From Ophiothrix spiculata (lineage: Eukaryota > Echinodermata > Ophiuroidea > Amphilepidida > Ophiotrichidae), in the NCBI GenBank assembly GCA_000969725.1, contig JXSR01S027602.1: a DNA stretch of 35,018 bases, one strand, 5' to 3'. A model generated the notes under the pieces. It did not search any database. It had not been told where the DNA came from and saw nothing but the letters and a program-made list of their open reading frames with translations. Below are positions 32,299 through 35,018 of the stretch, one piece after another (positions within the stretch are counted from its first letter, which is position 1; each line of letters starts with the position of its first letter). The translations under genes and the position numbers were made by a program.

Positions 32299-33480
32299 TA
32301 AGCTCCTCATTCGTAAACACGATTTCGTAACTTCCTGAATTATAAGAAACCTTAAATCTTTTTATGCCATATGACAGTTTTATCCATTCGGCATTTTCTT
32401 GCATTTGTGACAGCATTTAAATGATCTGCGATTCATCAAATTGTCTTTAGAGACATTATATTTAGCATCAATTCTCTAATTGACCATCATGATAGATCGG
32501 TAAGCTTGTAGTGTGACGTTTGAGGCCAAGAATCGTTAAAGTGAAGTCAAGAGATCGAAAATGTTATTTGTCTGACTTTAAGACTTTGATGAAAAATTAT
32601 GTTAAAAACCATTAATGGTTAATGGGGCAGATAACGTTAGATCAAATCATGGATGGCAAATTACACTTGACACAGTTGTGCGGATTCTGATAAGGATCGT
32701 TTTGTTTACATTAAAAAGAATGTATTCCTCTTTTTAAAAAAATCTTCATCACAAGATGAAAGTTTCTACGCATGTGGATACATAATCCTACCATTATGTA
32801 AGCCATTAGAGTAATAACATTTTAAATTCAGGTGGAAAGGGAAAAAGGAATGAATTGTTACGGCATGATGTACCTTTACTATAGTTACAGACACTACATA
32901 AGTTAAAATAGAAAATCCATTTAATTACTCTAATTAGACGGATCACGTTTTTCCGAAGTTAGACAGTTAATATCGTACTATTTGCTTCATAATTGCTATT
33001 TGTGTATTTTGTGAAGTGACTTGGATAATACACAAATAGCAATTTTGAAGCAAGTTTACAATTTTGTGTATTTTGCGAAGTGATTTGGATAATAATGTAT
33101 GCTTTTGAATGTGTTTTAATGACATTGTATAATAATACATGCTTTCGAATGTGTTTTAATGACAAAATTGAAAAAAATTACCGTTTGAATTAAGCTAATG
33201 CCGTTTCCTATTGCACGTATATTATTTGATTAGGTTCAGGCAAAAAACACTATTTTTAAGACAAGATAACTGCCTTTCAATAATTATTTTGAAAAATTTA
33301 CAAACCGCTTGACTGATGTAAGCAAATTGAGATCGCCTCTGTTGTTAACCCAAATAAATATCGGTAATCGAGATGAACTCAATCTATTTTAGCATCCATG
33401 TCAAGAAAAGAAATCCATTGTCGGTGTCGATTACCGTGTTACAGTCATTATGCGAAGGGGAAACGCTTATTAATGTCCTC
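32299..33480 (+). repeat. Inverted-repeat partner of 19700-22830
   Basis: Collinear, in opposite orientation, with the minus strand of 22830 down to about 21790 and then, beyond the LINE and hairpins, 19790 down to 19700 (TCGGTGTCGATTACCGTG and GGAAACGCTT). This copy has no LINE and no long hairpins, so it shows a simpler arrangement. It carries its own local hairpin and tandem repeats at 32984-33165. Confidence 0.8.
32984..33165. repeat. Local hairpin plus two short tandem duplications
   Basis: GCTTCATAATTGCTATTTGT pairs with the inverse motif ending AGCAATTTTGAAGC (about 22 of 24 match). GTGTATTTTGTGAAGTGACT recurs 63-64 bp later, and the AATAATGTATGCTTTTGAAT unit is repeated at 40 bp spacing. 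Confidence 0.75.
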
Positions 33481-34038
33481 CTGATTGTTTTCTACAAATT
33501 GACAGAGGCTGAAGTTGACATTTTGTCACTGTTATCGCATCTAGATAACCAACATATTATATGTTAAGTTTTTCTAGTTTTCCTTACATTGTAACTTGCT
33601 TCATTGTTTTCGATTTTGAAAGCAATAAAATTTTCTTACCTTAAAAATCATACTGTTATATAGCAATACAACCGATACAAATCTTATTTTAAAAAATTAG
33701 GAAATTTCCGCAAAATATAACTTAATGTTTATGAAACAATCTTCAATAACATCAGCTTTCAAACTCCTCATAATAATTACATTTATACGCCAGCTGACAG
33801 TTCTATCTCAAAAAGCTTCCACAATAGGAGCTTTTACATTTTGATTGCTTCTTCTTTCAATTAGGCTATTTCTGTTACCAACCATCTGATACTTTAATTG
33901 GTTCTTTCTATTTCCGGTCACTCTAAATGCAGGAATCAGGTGCCTCATCCAGATCCAATCGTTTGGGATGGCCACTGGCGGCAATTGACATACATGCTAC
34001 ATAATCACACTCTTGTCAGCCATCATGCTGTGAATTAT
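33481..34038. other. Unannotated AT-rich sequence
   Basis: No gene or mobile element was recognised. Confidence 0.4.
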
Positions 34039-34193
34039 AATAGCTAGGTTGCGCAAACTGTCGTTCGGTCAAACCGAACGTAAATTCTTTTGTTATTCAT
34101 GAGTTACCCATGCGAATATTCATGAATAACAAAAGATTATGAGTTTTTTTCCGTTCGGTTTGACCGAACGACAGTTTGCGCAACCAAGCTATT
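34039..34193. mobile_element. 155 bp near-perfect palindromic element
   Basis: The outer arms 34039-34080 and 34152-34193 (42 bp each) differ at one position: AATAGCTAGGTTGCGCAAAC against GTTTGCGCAACCAAGCTATT. Each arm ends in its own palindrome, CGTTCGGTCAAACCGAACG (34062-34080) and its complement (34152-34170). An inner pair, TTCTTTTGTTATTCATGA and TCATGAATAACAAAAGA, surrounds a 17-nt centre. The symmetry suggests a young foldback-type MITE; no clear target duplication is seen. Confidence 0.85.
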
Positions 34194-35018
34194 GTCTCTA
34201 TCGGTCAGGCGGAAAAGAGAGATATAAATCCCATCTTACAACTTCATATAATGTGCCTTAGTTGTTTTTGTCTTTCTAAAGTACAAGTACAATGAAGTAT
34301 TAGTTGGTTTATATATTGGTTTTGCTACCTTTGTTAAACCCAATGTCAGTAAGTTGTTTCAGGTAATCCAACACTTGAAAAACTGTACTCAAATTACCTT
34401 TATTGGCTTTTATGCGCTTGAAATAGAAAATGAGTGATATGATAAGACATCTTAAGATTGTCACATTTTCCTATGATGTGGATAAATGCCCTGAAGATAT
34501 ATTACGCGAAAAAGTGTTAAAATTGAGAATTATTCGAGGTATTGATACACTTTATTTCATAAGTGCTATGGACGTATTTACTACAATTATATAACATTTT
34601 GTTCTTGTATTGTGTGTAATATGTAACGTTTTTCCTCATATATTAAAAAAAATCGTTTTGCTCAACCTTCTTTGCTGATTCTTGCGGACGCAAGATGAAA
34701 TTTAAAATATACAGAAAGAAATATTATTTTCTTTAGAGAGTGATCACAACTTTCCTTGTGAATGTTTGGGTTGCAAACAGTATTATTGAATCTCGTCCCT
34801 CAGTATGGTGTAAATATATTGGAAATTGCAATCGTTTGTCGAAATGCTTGAATGTCTCTGGATATGTCAATAAACAGGTAATAAAATTGACACGTTATTT
34901 ATTAAATCATCAAATGAGACAATTTAAGAAAAAAAGTATTTCTTTCTAGACGTTTACTTTGAAAACATATTTTATCTGAACAGAATCTTGTGTTTTTAGA
35001 TAGATAAAAATAGCAATT
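34194..35018. other. Unannotated AT-rich sequence
   Basis: No gene, RNA or repeat copy was recognised up to the window end. A short open frame at 34740-34949 has no recognisable domain. Confidence 0.4.

Noticed and set aside
33000-33165. CRISPR-like array
   Set aside because: Only two copies of each short repeat, unequal spacing and eukaryotic context.

Overview
This window reads as repeat-rich, intergenic or intronic DNA from an animal nuclear genome, probably a marine invertebrate. I cannot place the species. It is AT-rich, has no operon-like packing or ribosome-binding sites, and is full of eukaryotic mobile elements: LINE 3' ends with (ATT)n tails, a tRNA-derived SINE, and many short non-autonomous DNA transposons with terminal inverted repeats (TIRs) and target-site duplications (TSDs). 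No intact host protein-coding gene is convincing. The only long coding frame is the 5'-truncated reverse transcriptase of a LINE on the minus strand (20327-21733).

Layout. 1-770: nothing recognised. 770-6660: two diverged tandem copies of a ~2.9 kb unit (770-3590 and 3722-6660); a third copy lies at 10087-12795. The units carry a ~400 bp block (X) with a conserved exon-like reading frame. 7091-10086 and 14913-18512 are two copies of a second unit. Differences between the paralogous copies act as natural filled and empty sites. They expose individual insertions with their TSDs: a 284 bp element (2776-3059), a TTAA-flanked element (7796-8720), a TA-flanked GATC-rich element (8866-9630), a TAA-flanked MITE (11745-11990) and a nested composite element (15499-17208) that holds an L2-type LINE end. 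17479-17770 is a tRNA-derived SINE.

18539-19458 is an unusual TIR element studded with about 17 perfect AP-1-type heptamers, inserted in a copy of another palindromic element. 19740-22830 is a complex of long hairpins, the LINE, and a 113 bp direct duplication flanking the LINE. A diverged inverted copy of the sequence at 21775-22830 lies at 32299-33480. 23300-23980 has hairpin repeats, a second LINE remnant and a micro-MITE. 24500-24850 holds a tRNA-like Pol III promoter and an E-box/CRE/TATA cluster. 27110-31900 holds five or six further TIR elements, including a textbook hAT MITE with a perfect 8 bp TSD (28980-29250). 34039-34193 is a near-perfect 155 bp palindrome.

The elements do not form a pathway. 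The biology here is layered transposition and segmental duplication, with some elements carrying regulatory motifs (AP-1, RFX/YY1) they could spread. All calls come from reading the sequence by eye; family names rest on TIR and TSD rules, not on database matches.
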